DNA of 64,000 nucleotides from UKL13-2 sp043744255 (lineage in GTDB: Bacteria > Pseudomonadota > Gammaproteobacteria > Burkholderiales > Usitatibacteraceae): the NCBI GenBank assembly GCA_043744255.1, contig JAYTVA010000042.1, positions 23,160-87,159 of the forward strand. The letters are read 5' to 3'. Below, piece by piece: positions 53,236 through 61,906 of the stretch (position 1 is its first letter; every line of letters begins with the position of its first letter). Below the pieces are notes generated by a model. That model was not told where the DNA came from. It worked only from the letters and a program-made list of their open reading frames with translations, and ran no database searches. The position numbers were made by a program, and so were the translations under genes.

Positions 53236-53837
53236 TTCGCATTAACCTGCTTCCCCACCGGGAAGAAACGCGCAAAGCGCGGCAAAAACAATTTATTTAC
53301 TTAGCGGCAATTACTGCGGCGCTCGCACTGGCGCTGGCCGGTCTGTTGTGGACCATCTTTTCGGGTCAAATCGACAACCAGAATGGCCGCAATAAGTATT
53401 TGGAAGGCGAGATTTCGGCGCTGGACAAAAAGATCGACGAGATCAAGCGCATTCGCGAAGAGACCGCATCGCTATTGGCCAAAAAACAGGTCGTGGAAGC
53501 GTTGCAAAGCAATCGTTCCGAGGCCGTTTACTTGATGGATCAGCTATTGCGCCAACTGCCTGAGGGTCTGTACCTGAAATCAATCAAGCAGAGCGGCACC
53601 AAGGTGACGGTGACCGGGATTGCACAATCGCAAGCGCGGGTCGCAGCCCTCATGAAAAATATCGAGGCGTCGCCGCACTTGGAAAACCCGAATTTGGTAG
53701 AGATCTCGGCGACCACGGTCAATACGGTCAAGGCCAACGCGTTTACGCTCGACTTTTCTGTTAAGCGCGCCAAACCTGATGATGGTAAATCGCCCAAAAA
53801 AGGCGCTCCCGCAAAAGCTGCGGAGAAAAAAACATGA
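53232..53837 (+). CDS. pilN: Type IV pilus assembly protein PilN
   Basis: Bitopic inner-membrane protein of 201 residues. The cytoplasmic N-terminus MIRINLLPHREETRKARQKQ carries the INLLP motif that binds PilM. One TM (FIYLAAITAALALALAGLLW) follows, then a periplasmic coiled coil and a ferredoxin-like domain that pairs with PilO. The C-terminus is Lys/Ala-rich. Its ATG overlaps the pilM stop by 4 bp and its own stop overlaps pilO by 4 bp. Confidence 0.95.
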   Translation: MIRINLLPHREETRKARQKQFIYLAAITAALALALAGLLWTIFSGQIDNQNGRNKYLEGEISALDKKIDEIKRIREETASLLAKKQVVEALQSNRSEAVYLMDQLLRQLPEGLYLKSIKQSGTKVTVTGIAQSQARVAALMKNIEASPHLENPNLVEISATTVNTVKANAFTLDFSVKRAKPDDGKSPKKGAPAKAAEKKT

Positions 53838-54481
53838 ACAAATTTCTCGAAGACCTGAAAACGCTGGACTTTCGTAAACCCGGAGCGTGGCCATGGCCGG
53901 TCAAGATTTTGGCCTTGGCGCTGCTGTTCACTCTGATCTTGGTCGCCGCCTATTTCATCGTCTATCAAGCGCAGTTGGACGATTTGGAGAAGGCCACCAA
54001 CAAAGAAACATCGCTGAAGGCCACGTTTACCGAAAAGCAAAATTTGGCGGTGAATCTGGATGCTTATATCCAACAGCGTGCGGAAATCGAACAGTCGTTT
54101 GGTGCCTTGTTGAAGCAGTTGCCCACGCGTTCACAGGTGGAAGCGCTGATCATTGACATCAATCAGGCAGGCTTAGGCCGCGGTTTGCAGTTCGAGTTGT
54201 TTAAGCCCAACCAAGCTGAAACCTTGACCGAGTTCTACGCGGAGCGCCCGATCAGTTTGAAGGTGGTCGGCAACTATCATGACCTCGGCGCCTTCGCGAG
54301 CGACGTGTCAAAAATGCCACGGATTGTTCTGCTCAACGATCTAAAAATAGACTCGCCCAAGGAAACCAGCGGACCACTCGCCATGGAAGCCACGGCACGA
54401 ACCTTCCGTTATCTGGATCCTGAAGAAGTCAACGCGCAGAAAAAAGCAGCTAAAGATGCAGCAAAAGCGGGGGGCAAATAA
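53834..54481 (+). CDS. pilO: Type IV pilus assembly protein PilO
   Basis: Bitopic inner-membrane protein, 215 residues. TM KILALALLFTLILVAAYFIV, then a coiled coil (QLDDLEKATNKETSLKATF) and a ferredoxin-like domain (TRSQVEALIIDINQAGLGRG, FYAERPISLKVVGNYHDLG). It dimerises with PilN and forms part of the PilMNOP alignment complex. A 4-bp overlap with pilN and a 1-bp overlap with pilP show tight coupling. Confidence 0.95.
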   Translation: MNKFLEDLKTLDFRKPGAWPWPVKILALALLFTLILVAAYFIVYQAQLDDLEKATNKETSLKATFTEKQNLAVNLDAYIQQRAEIEQSFGALLKQLPTRSQVEALIIDINQAGLGRGLQFELFKPNQAETLTEFYAERPISLKVVGNYHDLGAFASDVSKMPRIVLLNDLKIDSPKETSGPLAMEATARTFRYLDPEEVNAQKKAAKDAAKAGGK

Positions 54482-54996
54482 TGAAACGCACCTCGCTGAT
54501 TAGTGCCTCACTATTTGTGACGCTACTTGCTGGCTGCGGCGAAGGCAATGCTGACCTCAAGCAATTCGTGAAGCAGTCAGAGAAGCAAGCCGTACGTAAA
54601 ATCGACCAACTGCCGCAGGTCAAACCGTTCGAGGCATTTACGTACGACGGATTTGATCTTCCCGACCCGTTCAAACCGAGAAAGCTGCGCCTCACGGGTG
54701 GCGGTAACGCTCCCGATGAAGCCCGTCGCAAAGAGCCGCTTGAAGCGTTCCCGGTGGAGCAACTCAAGATGGTCGGCATTCTGACCCAGACCGGCGTGAC
54801 CTACGGACTGGTGCGCGCGGAGAAGACGCTTTACCGAGTCAAAAAGGGCAATTACATGGGTCAGAATTTTGGACTCATCACGTCGATCACTGACACCGAA
54901 ATCAAACTAAAGGAAATCGTTCAAGACACAGCGGGCGACTGGACGGAACGTGAAAGCGTTCTGCCGCTGTTGGAAGGAACGGGGGGTAAATTGTAA
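54481..54996 (+). CDS. pilP: Type IV pilus lipoprotein PilP
   Basis: Inner-membrane lipoprotein that joins the PilNO pair to the PilQ secretin, 171 residues. Signal LISASLFVTLLAGCGE with lipobox cysteine C19. After a flexible region comes the conserved beta-sandwich: LEAFPVEQLKMVGIL, VTYGLVRAEKTLYRVKKGNY and GLITSITDTEIKLKEIV. It shares one base with the end of pilO and one with the start of pilQ. Confidence 0.95.
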   Translation: MKRTSLISASLFVTLLAGCGEGNADLKQFVKQSEKQAVRKIDQLPQVKPFEAFTYDGFDLPDPFKPRKLRLTGGGNAPDEARRKEPLEAFPVEQLKMVGILTQTGVTYGLVRAEKTLYRVKKGNYMGQNFGLITSITDTEIKLKEIVQDTAGDWTERESVLPLLEGTGGKL

Positions 54997-57119
54997 TGGG
55001 AACTCAAAACACTGCATCCGCTGGTAAACGCTGGGCTCGATCCTTTGGGGTTTACCTAGTCGCGGCGATCACTAGCCTGCTGACGACGGCGGCCTACTCG
55101 CAGACGGCGACGAAAAACCGCTTGGAAACCGTTAATTCGACCTCGCAGGAAGGTGGAAAAGTCATCATCCGTGCGACCTTCAAGGAACCGCTGACGGCAA
55201 GCCCCAATACCTTCGCGGTCAGCAACCCAGCGAGGATTGCGCTCGATCTACCAAATACCGAAAACGGCTTGGGTCGCGGAACCATAGACATTGGCGAGGG
55301 CGACGTGCGCTCACTCAGCATTGTCGAGGCCGCCAACCGCACGCGCGTGGTCGTCAATCTCGCGCGCACCATGAATTACACCACCAAGATTGAGGGCAAT
55401 ACTTTGGTGCTGACCGTGGATGCAGGCGCGCAGGGCGTGACCAAAGAGGCTTCGCAGGTTGCGAAGTTCGCTGAAGCGGTGCCGACCATTGGCCAGCCCG
55501 TGAAACAGTCCGTGCGCGATGTGGATTTCCGTCGTGGCAACAACGGTGAAGGCCGCGTTGTGGTTGAGTTGTCTGCAGCCAACACGGGCATCGATATCCG
55601 CACGCAGGGCAAGAATATTGTCGTCGATTTCGTGAGTACGACGGTGCCAAAGAACTTGGTGCGCCGCTTCGACGTTCTCGACTTCGGCACACCCGTAAAG
55701 ACCGTCGATATGATCGAGCAGGGTGGCGCGGCGCGCATGTTGATTGAGCCGCGCGGTTCGTGGGAATACTCGGCGTACCAAACCGACACTCAGTTCATCG
55801 TCGAAGTAAAAGTGCTCAAGGAAGACCCCAATAAGCTGGTGCAGGGTACGGGCTACATCGGCGAAAAATTGACTCTGAATTTTCAGGCGATCGAAGTACG
55901 CGCGCTGCTGCAAGTCATCGCCGACTTCACCAACCTGAATATCGTGGCGAGCGATACCGTCGGTGGCAATCTTTCCCTGCGATTGAAGGACGTGCCGTGG
56001 GATCAGGCACTGGACATCATTTTGCAGAGCAAGGGCTTGGGTAAACGCAAGAGCGGCAATGTGGTGCTGATTGCACCTCTAGATGAGCTGGCGAACAAGG
56101 AAAAGCTGGCGCTGGAATCTGCGCAACAAATCAACGAACTTGAAGCGGTGCGTACCGAGACTTTCGTGATGTCCTACGCGAAGGCCGCAGACGTTAAGAC
56201 GTTGCTTTCCGACAAAGACCAAAAAGTGTTGTCCAAGCGCGGTGCGGCGACGGTTGATGTCCGCACCAACACCTTGTTTGTCCAGGATGTGCCGACGCGA
56301 CTGGAGGAAGTTCGTCGTCTCATCACCCAACTCGACGTGCCGGTTCGTCAGGTGATGATTGAGGCGCGGATTGTGATCGCTGACGACAAATTCAGCCGTG
56401 AGCTCGGTGCGCGTTTCGGATTTGGTGCCGGCACCTCGGTCAACAACCGCAACATCGGTATCGGCAGTGGTCTGCCCGGCACCAACAATATCGCACGCGG
56501 CGGCGCTCCCGACAGCGGCCTCAACGTCAACTTGCCCGTCGCCGGTGCCGCAGGCAATCTCGGGCTCACGTTCCTGAATCTTGGCAACGGCAATGTCGTC
56601 AATCTGGAATTGTCAGCACTTGAAGCAGATAACCGCGGCAAGGTCGTGTCTAGTCCGAAAATTATCACCGCCGACAAGCGTAAAGCGTTTGTCAGCCAGG
56701 GCACCGAGATCCCGTACCTGACGCAAGCGGCAAGTGGTGGCTTAACTATCGCCTTCAAAGCGGCCGTGTTGTCGCTCGAGGTCACGCCCCAGATTACGCC
56801 GGACGACAAAATCATCATGGACGTGGAGATCAAGAAAGATCAGTTGGGCCAGTTGGTTGCCGTGGCAACACTGGGCACGGTGCCGTCGATTGATACTAGA
56901 TTGCTGCGCACGCAGATACTGGTTGAGAACGGCGACACCGCCGTACTTGGCGGGGTCTATGAACAACTCATCCGCACGGATACGACAAAAGTGCCGTTGC
57001 TCGGCGACATTCCGTTCGTTGGCAACTTGTTCAAAACCACACGCAAACAAGAAGACAAGACCGAACTCCTAATCTTCATCACGCCACGCATCATCAAGGA
57101 TCAACTCACGATTCGCTAA
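54996..57119 (+). CDS. pilQ: Type IV pilus secretin PilQ
   Basis: Outer-membrane secretin ring through which the pilus passes, 707 residues. Signal-like VYLVAAITSLLTTAAYS, two AMIN domains that bind peptidoglycan (about 45-140 and 165-265), an STN domain (TLNFQAIEVRALLQVIADF), an N1 domain (FVMSYAKAADVKTLLSDKDQ) and the secretin domain with VRQVMIEARIVIADDKFSRE and the C-terminal signature LLGDIPFVGNLFKTT. Last gene of pilMNOPQ, followed by a strong palindrome. Confidence 0.96.
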   Translation: MGTQNTASAGKRWARSFGVYLVAAITSLLTTAAYSQTATKNRLETVNSTSQEGGKVIIRATFKEPLTASPNTFAVSNPARIALDLPNTENGLGRGTIDIGEGDVRSLSIVEAANRTRVVVNLARTMNYTTKIEGNTLVLTVDAGAQGVTKEASQVAKFAEAVPTIGQPVKQSVRDVDFRRGNNGEGRVVVELSAANTGIDIRTQGKNIVVDFVSTTVPKNLVRRFDVLDFGTPVKTVDMIEQGGAARMLIEPRGSWEYSAYQTDTQFIVEVKVLKEDPNKLVQGTGYIGEKLTLNFQAIEVRALLQVIADFTNLNIVASDTVGGNLSLRLKDVPWDQALDIILQSKGLGKRKSGNVVLIAPLDELANKEKLALESAQQINELEAVRTETFVMSYAKAADVKTLLSDKDQKVLSKRGAATVDVRTNTLFVQDVPTRLEEVRRLITQLDVPVRQVMIEARIVIADDKFSRELGARFGFGAGTSVNNRNIGIGSGLPGTNNIARGGAPDSGLNVNLPVAGAAGNLGLTFLNLGNGNVVNLELSALEADNRGKVVSSPKIITADKRKAFVSQGTEIPYLTQAASGGLTIAFKAAVLSLEVTPQITPDDKIIMDVEIKKDQLGQLVAVATLGTVPSIDTRLLRTQILVENGDTAVLGGVYEQLIRTDTTKVPLLGDIPFVGNLFKTTRKQEDKTELLIFITPRIIKDQLTIR

Positions 57120-57143
57120 GCCGCACGTACCAACAGAACTTTG

Positions 57144-57165
57144 ACGGGGCGCTTAAGCGCCCCGT
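57144..57165. terminator. Palindromic terminator after pilQ
   Basis: ACGGGGCGCTTAAGCGCCCCGT is a perfect 22-bp palindrome in two 11-base halves (57144-57154 and 57155-57165), followed by TTCGTTTC. The T-run is short, so it may be only partial, letting some transcript reach aroK. Confidence 0.6.
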
Positions 57166-57200
57166 TTCGTTTCCGCCAACCCATCTCGTAAACTGTCAGC

Positions 57201-57758
57201 ATGACCGAACGCGACATCACCAATATTTTTCTGGTCGGCATGCCGGGCTCCGGCAAGACCACCGTTGGCAAGACCTTGGCGAAGCGACTGGGCTTGCGCT
57301 TTGTCGATGCCGATAAGGAAGTGGTTGTGCGCACCGGTGTGCCAATTGCCACCATTTTCGAGATCGAAGGCGAGGCGGGCTTTCGGGTACGTGAAGCACA
57401 GACCATCGCCGATCTCGTACTGGAGAAAAATATCTTGTTGGCCACCGGCGGTGGCGTGGTGCTCAACGCGGACAGCCGCACACTGCTGCGCCAACACGGT
57501 ACGGTGGTGTATCTGCGCGCGGGTGTTGCGCAACTGCGTGAGCGCACCCGCCGCGACACCAAGCGCCCACTGCTACAGGGCGACGACCCAGAGGCCGTAT
57601 TGACGCGCCTGTTGACCACCCGCGAGCCGCTCTATACCCAGACTGCGCATGTCATAGTCGATGCCAGCCGCGACAATGTTTCCAAGCTGGTGCAGCAGAT
57701 AATTGAAGCCGTAAACGCTAGCAGCCTGTTGGACTTAAAGAATCGTCGCGAAAAATGA
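57201..57758 (+). CDS. aroK: Shikimate kinase, C-terminus encoded by a MITE
   Basis: Phosphorylates shikimate on the way to chorismate. P-loop GMPGSGKTTVGKTLAKRL, substrate segments FVDADKEVV and ATGGGVVL, and the LID region RRDTKRPLLQ are all intact, so the enzyme should work. 185 residues. The last 12 residues (SSLLDLKNRREK) and the stop lie in the left arm of a TA-flanked MITE that begins at 57721, so the original tail was replaced. aroK and aroB are usually adjacent; here the element lies between them. Confidence 0.95.
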   Translation: MTERDITNIFLVGMPGSGKTTVGKTLAKRLGLRFVDADKEVVVRTGVPIATIFEIEGEAGFRVREAQTIADLVLEKNILLATGGGVVLNADSRTLLRQHGTVVYLRAGVAQLRERTRRDTKRPLLQGDDPEAVLTRLLTTREPLYTQTAHVIVDASRDNVSKLVQQIIEAVNASSLLDLKNRREK

Positions 57759-57882
57759 GCTGGGCGAGGGCAGATTTTCACGATTTTCTAGCCAATAGTT
57801 GTTCTATTGGCGACGAAAATCGGGGAAATATGCACCGTCCAGATCATTTTGCAGCCGATTCCCTTTAAGTCCGACAGGCTGC
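57721..57882. mobile_element. 162-bp palindromic MITE flanked by TA
   Basis: Terminal inverted repeats of 20 bp with one mismatch: GCAGCCTGTTGGACTTAAAG (57721-57740) and the reverse complement of 57863-57882 (GCAGCCTGTCGGACTTAAAG). Each end is bordered by TA (57719-57720 and 57883-57884), the target duplication of IS630/Tc1-mariner type. The pairing continues inward almost without break to a 5-nt loop (57799-57803), as in the inner arms CGATTTTC / GAAAATCG and CCAATAG / CTATTGG. The whole element thus folds as one hairpin of nearly 80 bp. It has no transposase. Confidence 0.85.
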
Positions 57883-57926
57883 TAAGGCAGAATCAACTCC
57901 CCAACCGCATTTCCTGAAGTCCGCCC

Positions 57927-59036
57927 ATGACCGCGCCATACCACGCCACCGAAATCACCGTCTCACTCGCCGAGCGCAGCTATCCCATTGTCATTGGTCG
58001 CGGTCTGTTACAAAGCGTTGCGCTCGTGCGCGACCATCTACCGCTCCCGCGCGTGGCGCTGGTGACCAACGATACGCTGTGGCCGCTCTACGGTGATGCG
58101 TTTGCCAACGCATTGCATGCGGCAAATATTCAAGTGCTGCCCATCGTGTTGCCAGATGGCGAAGCGTACAAGAGCTGGCCTGCGCTCAATCAAATTTTTG
58201 ATGCACTACTAGAACACGCCTGCGACCGCAAGACCACCTTGATTGCGCTCGGCGGCGGCGTGATCGGCGACATCACGGGCTTTGCCGCCGCCACGTATCA
58301 ACGCGGCGTGCCGTTCATACAAATTCCCACCACCTTATTGGCGCAAGTCGATTCCTCAGTCGGTGGCAAAACCGCGATTAACCATCCGCGCGGAAAAAAT
58401 ATGGTCGGCGCGTTCTATCAGCCGCAACTGGTACTGGCCGATACCGAGACGCTCGCCACCCTGCCTGAACGCGAACTCCGCGCCGGCTTGGCCGAGGTCA
58501 TCAAGTACGGCCTGATTCTCGATGCCACATTTTTTGTCTGGCTCGAACAAAATATCGACGCACTGCTTGCACGCGACCCCGCCGCGCTTACCTACGCGAT
58601 CCAGCGCTCGTGCGAAATCAAAGCCGATGTCGTCGCCAAGGATGAGCGCGAAACAGCAAAAGAAGGTGGCCGCGCGCTACTCAATCTCGGTCACACCTTC
58701 GGCCACGCTATCGAAACCGCGCTGGGCTACGGCACGTGGCTGCATGGTGAGGCGGTGGCCTGCGGCATGCTGCTGGCTGCGCAACTTTCGCAGCAACTCG
58801 GTCGGATTGACCGCGATGCCGTCGCGCGTACGCGTCGGTTGATCGAGCGCGCAGGCTTGCCCACGAAGGTACCCAATATCGCCGCCGACGTGATGCTCGA
58901 ACACATGGGACGCGATAAAAAAAACGAGGCCGGAACCATCAAATTGATTTTGCTAAAAGAAATCGGTTACGCCTACGTTGACGCCACGATTTCGGCACCG
59001 CGCATTCACGCATTTCTAGAAAACGGTCGCGCGTAG
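57927..59036 (+). CDS. aroB: 3-dehydroquinate synthase
   Basis: NAD- and metal-dependent enzyme making 3-dehydroquinate from DAHP, the second step of the shikimate route. Motifs: LPDGEAYKSW, IALGGGVIGDITGFAAATYQ (NAD), PTTLLAQVDSSVGGKTAINH, GLAEVIKYGLI (metal Glu and active-site Lys) and LNLGHTFGHAIE (metal His). 369 residues. Its start is 44 bp after the MITE, so transcription may depend on read-through of a long hairpin or on a separate promoter. Confidence 0.96.
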   Translation: MTAPYHATEITVSLAERSYPIVIGRGLLQSVALVRDHLPLPRVALVTNDTLWPLYGDAFANALHAANIQVLPIVLPDGEAYKSWPALNQIFDALLEHACDRKTTLIALGGGVIGDITGFAAATYQRGVPFIQIPTTLLAQVDSSVGGKTAINHPRGKNMVGAFYQPQLVLADTETLATLPERELRAGLAEVIKYGLILDATFFVWLEQNIDALLARDPAALTYAIQRSCEIKADVVAKDERETAKEGGRALLNLGHTFGHAIETALGYGTWLHGEAVACGMLLAAQLSQQLGRIDRDAVARTRRLIERAGLPTKVPNIAADVMLEHMGRDKKNEAGTIKLILLKEIGYAYVDATISAPRIHAFLENGRA

Positions 59037-59042
59037 CGACAG

Positions 59043-59363
59043 TTACGGGCTGGTGCGCTGTAACCGCTTCAAGAACACGCCCATTTCCTTGGCTGCCTGC
59101 TTGTCACCCTTCGCATCGGCGGCCGCGATGCCTTTCTCATAGGCCTCAATCGCGCCCGCAACATCGTCGGTTGCGGCCAGCGCCTTGCCGAGTAGTTTCC
59201 ACGCGGCCGAGTAGTGCGCATCGAGCGCGACTGCTGCGCGCAGATGCGAAATCGCGCGCGCCGCATCGTCCACTTTCATGTACTCGTTGCCCAGCGAGAA
59301 GCGCAGCAGGGCAGAATCCTTGCCCTTGGCGAGCATCGCTTCAAAATTTTCGATCATGCTCAT
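59043..59363 (-). CDS. Small TPR protein
   Basis: A 106-residue cytoplasmic protein of about two and a half tetratricopeptide repeats: SALLRFSLGNEYMKVDDAAR, AISHLRAAVALDAHYSAAWK and LLGKALAATDDVAGAIEAYE. Such scaffolds bind other proteins; the partner is unknown. GAGGAA precedes the ATG at normal spacing. It converges on aroB with a 6-bp gap and diverges from the solute-binding protein gene. Confidence 0.82.
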   Translation of the reverse strand: MSMIENFEAMLAKGKDSALLRFSLGNEYMKVDDAARAISHLRAAVALDAHYSAAWKLLGKALAATDDVAGAIEAYEKGIAAADAKGDKQAAKEMGVFLKRLQRTSP

Positions 59364-59461
59364 GTGGATTCCTCAATTGAGCGCGTGACAGTGTTCAGTT
59401 TATCCATAAAATAACGCTATCACCCCGGATTCAAATCTGACTTCGCCTAACAGGAGAACCC

Positions 59462-61063
59462 ATGATTTACGCGCACCGCGTTGTTGCTCTGTCTCTCGCC
59501 TTCGCATCGATGGTTTTTGTCAGCGCGGCATCTGCGCAAAGCAAGCCCACCAATGCCCGCGATATTTCCATCGGCCTGCAAGCGGCCATCACTTCGATGG
59601 ATCCGCATTATCACAACATCGGGCCGAACAATGGCACCTTGCGGCACATCTTCGAGCCGCTCATTACGCAGGATGGAAATCAGAAATTGATTCCGGCGTT
59701 GGCAACATCATGGAAAGCGCTCGACGACACGACCTGGGAATTCAAGCTACGCAAAAATGTACGTTGGCATGATGGCTCGCCATTCACTGGCGAGGACGTG
59801 GCGTTCACGCTAAAACGCGTACCGAATGTCCCGAACAGCCCGTCTTCATTCGCGACTTTCACTAAGCCGATTGTCGATGTAAAAATCATTGACCCACATA
59901 CGATCATTTTCAAGACCGCGTCGCCGCATGTGTTGCTGCCGTCGGATCTCACGGCGGTGGGCATTGTTTCCAAGCTGCATGGTGAAAAAGCGACCACCGA
60001 CGACTACAACTCGGGCAAGGCTGCCATTGGCACGGGCCCCTACAAATTTGTCGAGTACATCGCAAATCAACGCATTGTGTTCAAAGCGAACTACGGCTAC
60101 TGGGGTGGTGAAGAGCCTTGGGATAAGGTGACCTTCAAGATGTTGACCAATCCCGCTGCGCGCGTGGCGGCATTTTTGTCGGGTGACGTGGAGATGATTG
60201 AGACCGTACCAACCGCCGACATCGCACGGTTGGAGAAAGACAAAAAATTTGCGCTATCGAGCAAGGTCTCGAACCGGGTGATTTACGTGCACTTGAATCA
60301 GCATCAAGACAAAGAGCCGGTATTCATCACCGACAAAGCGGGCAAACCGCTCGATAAGAATCCGCTGAAAGACGTGCGCGTACGTAAGGCCTTGTCGATG
60401 GCGATCAATCGCGACGCCATCGTCAGCCGCGTCATGGAAGGCCGCGCCGTTGCTGCCTCCCAGCTCTTGGCCGATAATTTTTTCGGCACCAGCAAGAAGT
60501 TGAAGCCGATGAAATTTGATGCTGACGGTGCGAAAAAATTACTCGCTGAAGCGGGTTATCCAAACGGCTTTGCCATGACCATTCACGGCCCGAACAATCG
60601 CTACATCAACGACTCGGCCATCGCGCAAACCATCGCGCAGTTTTATTCGCGCGTCGGTATCGACGTGAAAGTAGACACCATGCCTTCGAGTGTTTACTTC
60701 ACCCGCGCCAGCAAATTGGAATTCAGCTACATGGTACTCGGCTGGGGAACCGAATCGGGCGAGCAGGGTTCGTCACTGCGTTCATTGCTGGCAACATTTG
60801 ATCCACCGAAAGGCATGGGCGTGACCAATCGTGGCCGCTACTCGAATCCAGAATTGGACAAACAACTCAGCGTTGCGCTGGTGACCTTGGACGAGAAAAA
60901 GCGCGAAGCGCTGATTCAAAAAGCCGCCGAGACGGCGATGGATGATGTGGGCTTGATTCCGTTGCACTACGAAGTTTCTACTTGGGCAACCACCAAGGCG
61001 CTGAAGTACGCGCCGCGCACCGATCAGTACACCCAGGCGATGAGTTTGAAACCGGCGAAGTAG
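59462..61063 (+). CDS. Family 5 ABC-transporter solute-binding protein
   Basis: Periplasmic binding protein of the peptide/nickel family (DppA/OppA type), 533 residues. Signal peptide RVVALSLAFASMVFVSAASAQS; then ISIGLQAAITSMDPHYHNIG, WEFKLRKNVRWHDGSPFTGEDVAFTL in two adjacent blocks (FKLRKNVRWHDG, SPFTGEDVAFTLKR), and DVRVRKALSMAINRDAIVSR, the family signature. Good ribosome site (AGGAGA). No permease or ATPase gene lies beside it, so the rest of the transporter is elsewhere. The ligand (di- or oligopeptides or other) cannot be told. A strong terminator follows. Confidence 0.9.
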   Translation: MIYAHRVVALSLAFASMVFVSAASAQSKPTNARDISIGLQAAITSMDPHYHNIGPNNGTLRHIFEPLITQDGNQKLIPALATSWKALDDTTWEFKLRKNVRWHDGSPFTGEDVAFTLKRVPNVPNSPSSFATFTKPIVDVKIIDPHTIIFKTASPHVLLPSDLTAVGIVSKLHGEKATTDDYNSGKAAIGTGPYKFVEYIANQRIVFKANYGYWGGEEPWDKVTFKMLTNPAARVAAFLSGDVEMIETVPTADIARLEKDKKFALSSKVSNRVIYVHLNQHQDKEPVFITDKAGKPLDKNPLKDVRVRKALSMAINRDAIVSRVMEGRAVAASQLLADNFFGTSKKLKPMKFDADGAKKLLAEAGYPNGFAMTIHGPNNRYINDSAIAQTIAQFYSRVGIDVKVDTMPSSVYFTRASKLEFSYMVLGWGTESGEQGSSLRSLLATFDPPKGMGVTNRGRYSNPELDKQLSVALVTLDEKKREALIQKAAETAMDDVGLIPLHYEVSTWATTKALKYAPRTDQYTQAMSLKPAK

Positions 61064-61072
61064 TTTGGGAAC

Positions 61073-61102
61073 AAAAAACGGCGCTGACGGCGCCGTTTTT
61101 TT
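61073..61102. terminator. Terminator after the solute-binding protein
   Basis: ACGGCGC (61078-61084) pairs with GCGCCGT (61090-61096) around a 5-nt loop, extended by six A on the left and T on the right. It can serve the plus-strand gene and the converging vapC. Confidence 0.82.
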
Positions 61103-61113
61103 CGAGCCTATCA

Positions 61114-61515
61114 TCACGCTGCCCACGCCGCCGCAATATCGGTTTGTGAAAAATCCTCCCCGTTGTAAAGCAAGGGAAGATTTCGCACCTTTGCCAGCGC
61201 GTAGCTAAATACATCGCCATAGTTCAATCCCGCTGGATGCCCGCTACCCTTGCCGTAGGCAACGAACGCAGCGTACCCCGCATTCAATTCCGCTTCACCG
61301 GGGGCGATCAACTCAAACGGCGGTTGCCGCAACAGATCGTCGAGCAAAATCACGGCGCGCTGACCACGGCGACCGTGCACCACCATGCGTGTTTCCAACG
61401 CGGTCGGTACACTGACCAGCACGCGCGGTGTCGCTGCAATGATGCGCAGAAACGGCTCGCGCTCTGGCTCACCGAACGCAATCGCGACTAGCGCCGACGT
61501 ATCAATCACGATCAC
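61114..61515 (-). CDS. vapC: VapC-type PIN-domain toxin
   Basis: Ribonuclease toxin of the VapC family, 133 residues. The PIN active-site acids are visible: VIVIDTSALVAIAFGEPE (first Asp), ALETRMVV (Glu), and the C-terminal GLNYGDVFSYALA with LPLLYNGEDFSQTDI. I chose GTG at 61515, whose GTGA overlaps the antitoxin stop by 4 bp, the usual coupling in this family. Targets of such toxins are commonly tRNA or rRNA; the one here is unknown. Confidence 0.9.
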   Translation of the reverse strand: MIVIDTSALVAIAFGEPEREPFLRIIAATPRVLVSVPTALETRMVVHGRRGQRAVILLDDLLRQPPFELIAPGEAELNAGYAAFVAYGKGSGHPAGLNYGDVFSYALAKVRNLPLLYNGEDFSQTDIAAAWAA

Positions 61516-61751
61516 TTCGGCAAGCCCAGCGCGTCCCACTCAGTGGCATCGAACGCGTCGGCGCGTTCGGGAATTCGATCTAGCTGCGCCAACAACGCCG
61601 CAAACGTTTTGCTCGGAGCGACCGTCCCTTCGGCGTCACGCAACATCAGATCGACCGCGCGCTCAACGGCAGCGGTTTTGGTGAGACCGGTCGCTTTGGA
61701 CAGGCGCTCCACTTTGGCGACCACGGTGGGATTGGCAATTTGTAGTGACAT
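61512..61751 (-). CDS. vapB: VapB-type antitoxin
   Basis: A 79-residue antitoxin of the Rv0623-like (PSK transcription factor) type. The N-terminal segment SLQIANPTVVAKVERLSKAT resembles a ribbon-helix-helix, and the acidic C-terminal part (ERADAFDATEWDALGLPK) should wrap the toxin. It overlaps vapC by 4 bp. Two perfect half-sites upstream suggest that the VapBC complex represses its own promoter. Confidence 0.88.
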   Translation of the reverse strand: MSLQIANPTVVAKVERLSKATGLTKTAAVERAVDLMLRDAEGTVAPSKTFAALLAQLDRIPERADAFDATEWDALGLPK

Positions 61752-61760
61752 TTCAACCTA

Positions 61761-61793
61761 AAATGTATATATCAACATTATCAATATACATTT
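61761..61793. promoter_or_regulatory. Candidate VapBC operator
   Basis: AAATGTATAT (61761-61770) and ATATACATTT (61784-61793) are perfect inverted 10-bp half-sites separated by 13 bp, starting 10 bp upstream of the vapB ATG. This is the pattern expected for a paired ribbon-helix-helix autoregulator. Confidence 0.6.
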
Positions 61794-61873
61794 CGCCGGT
61801 ACACAATGCAAGTCAGTACCCGCTTACTTGAAAATCTTTGAAATCACTACGCGGCCACAGGTGATCTGACGTG

Positions 61874-61898
61874 AAAACGGCGCTATTCGCGCCGTTTT
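61874..61898 (-). terminator. Terminator of the murA-like gene
   Basis: AAAACGGCGC (61874-61883) pairs with GCGCCGTTTT (61889-61898) around a 5-nt loop, just downstream of the minus-strand gene ending at 61907. The trailing T-run is short. Confidence 0.7.
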
Positions 61899-61906
61899 TC
61901 ACCTTT

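Noticed and set aside
59462..61063. The solute-binding protein as part of a local transporter operon
   Set aside because: No permease or ATP-binding gene is adjacent, and a strong terminator follows directly.
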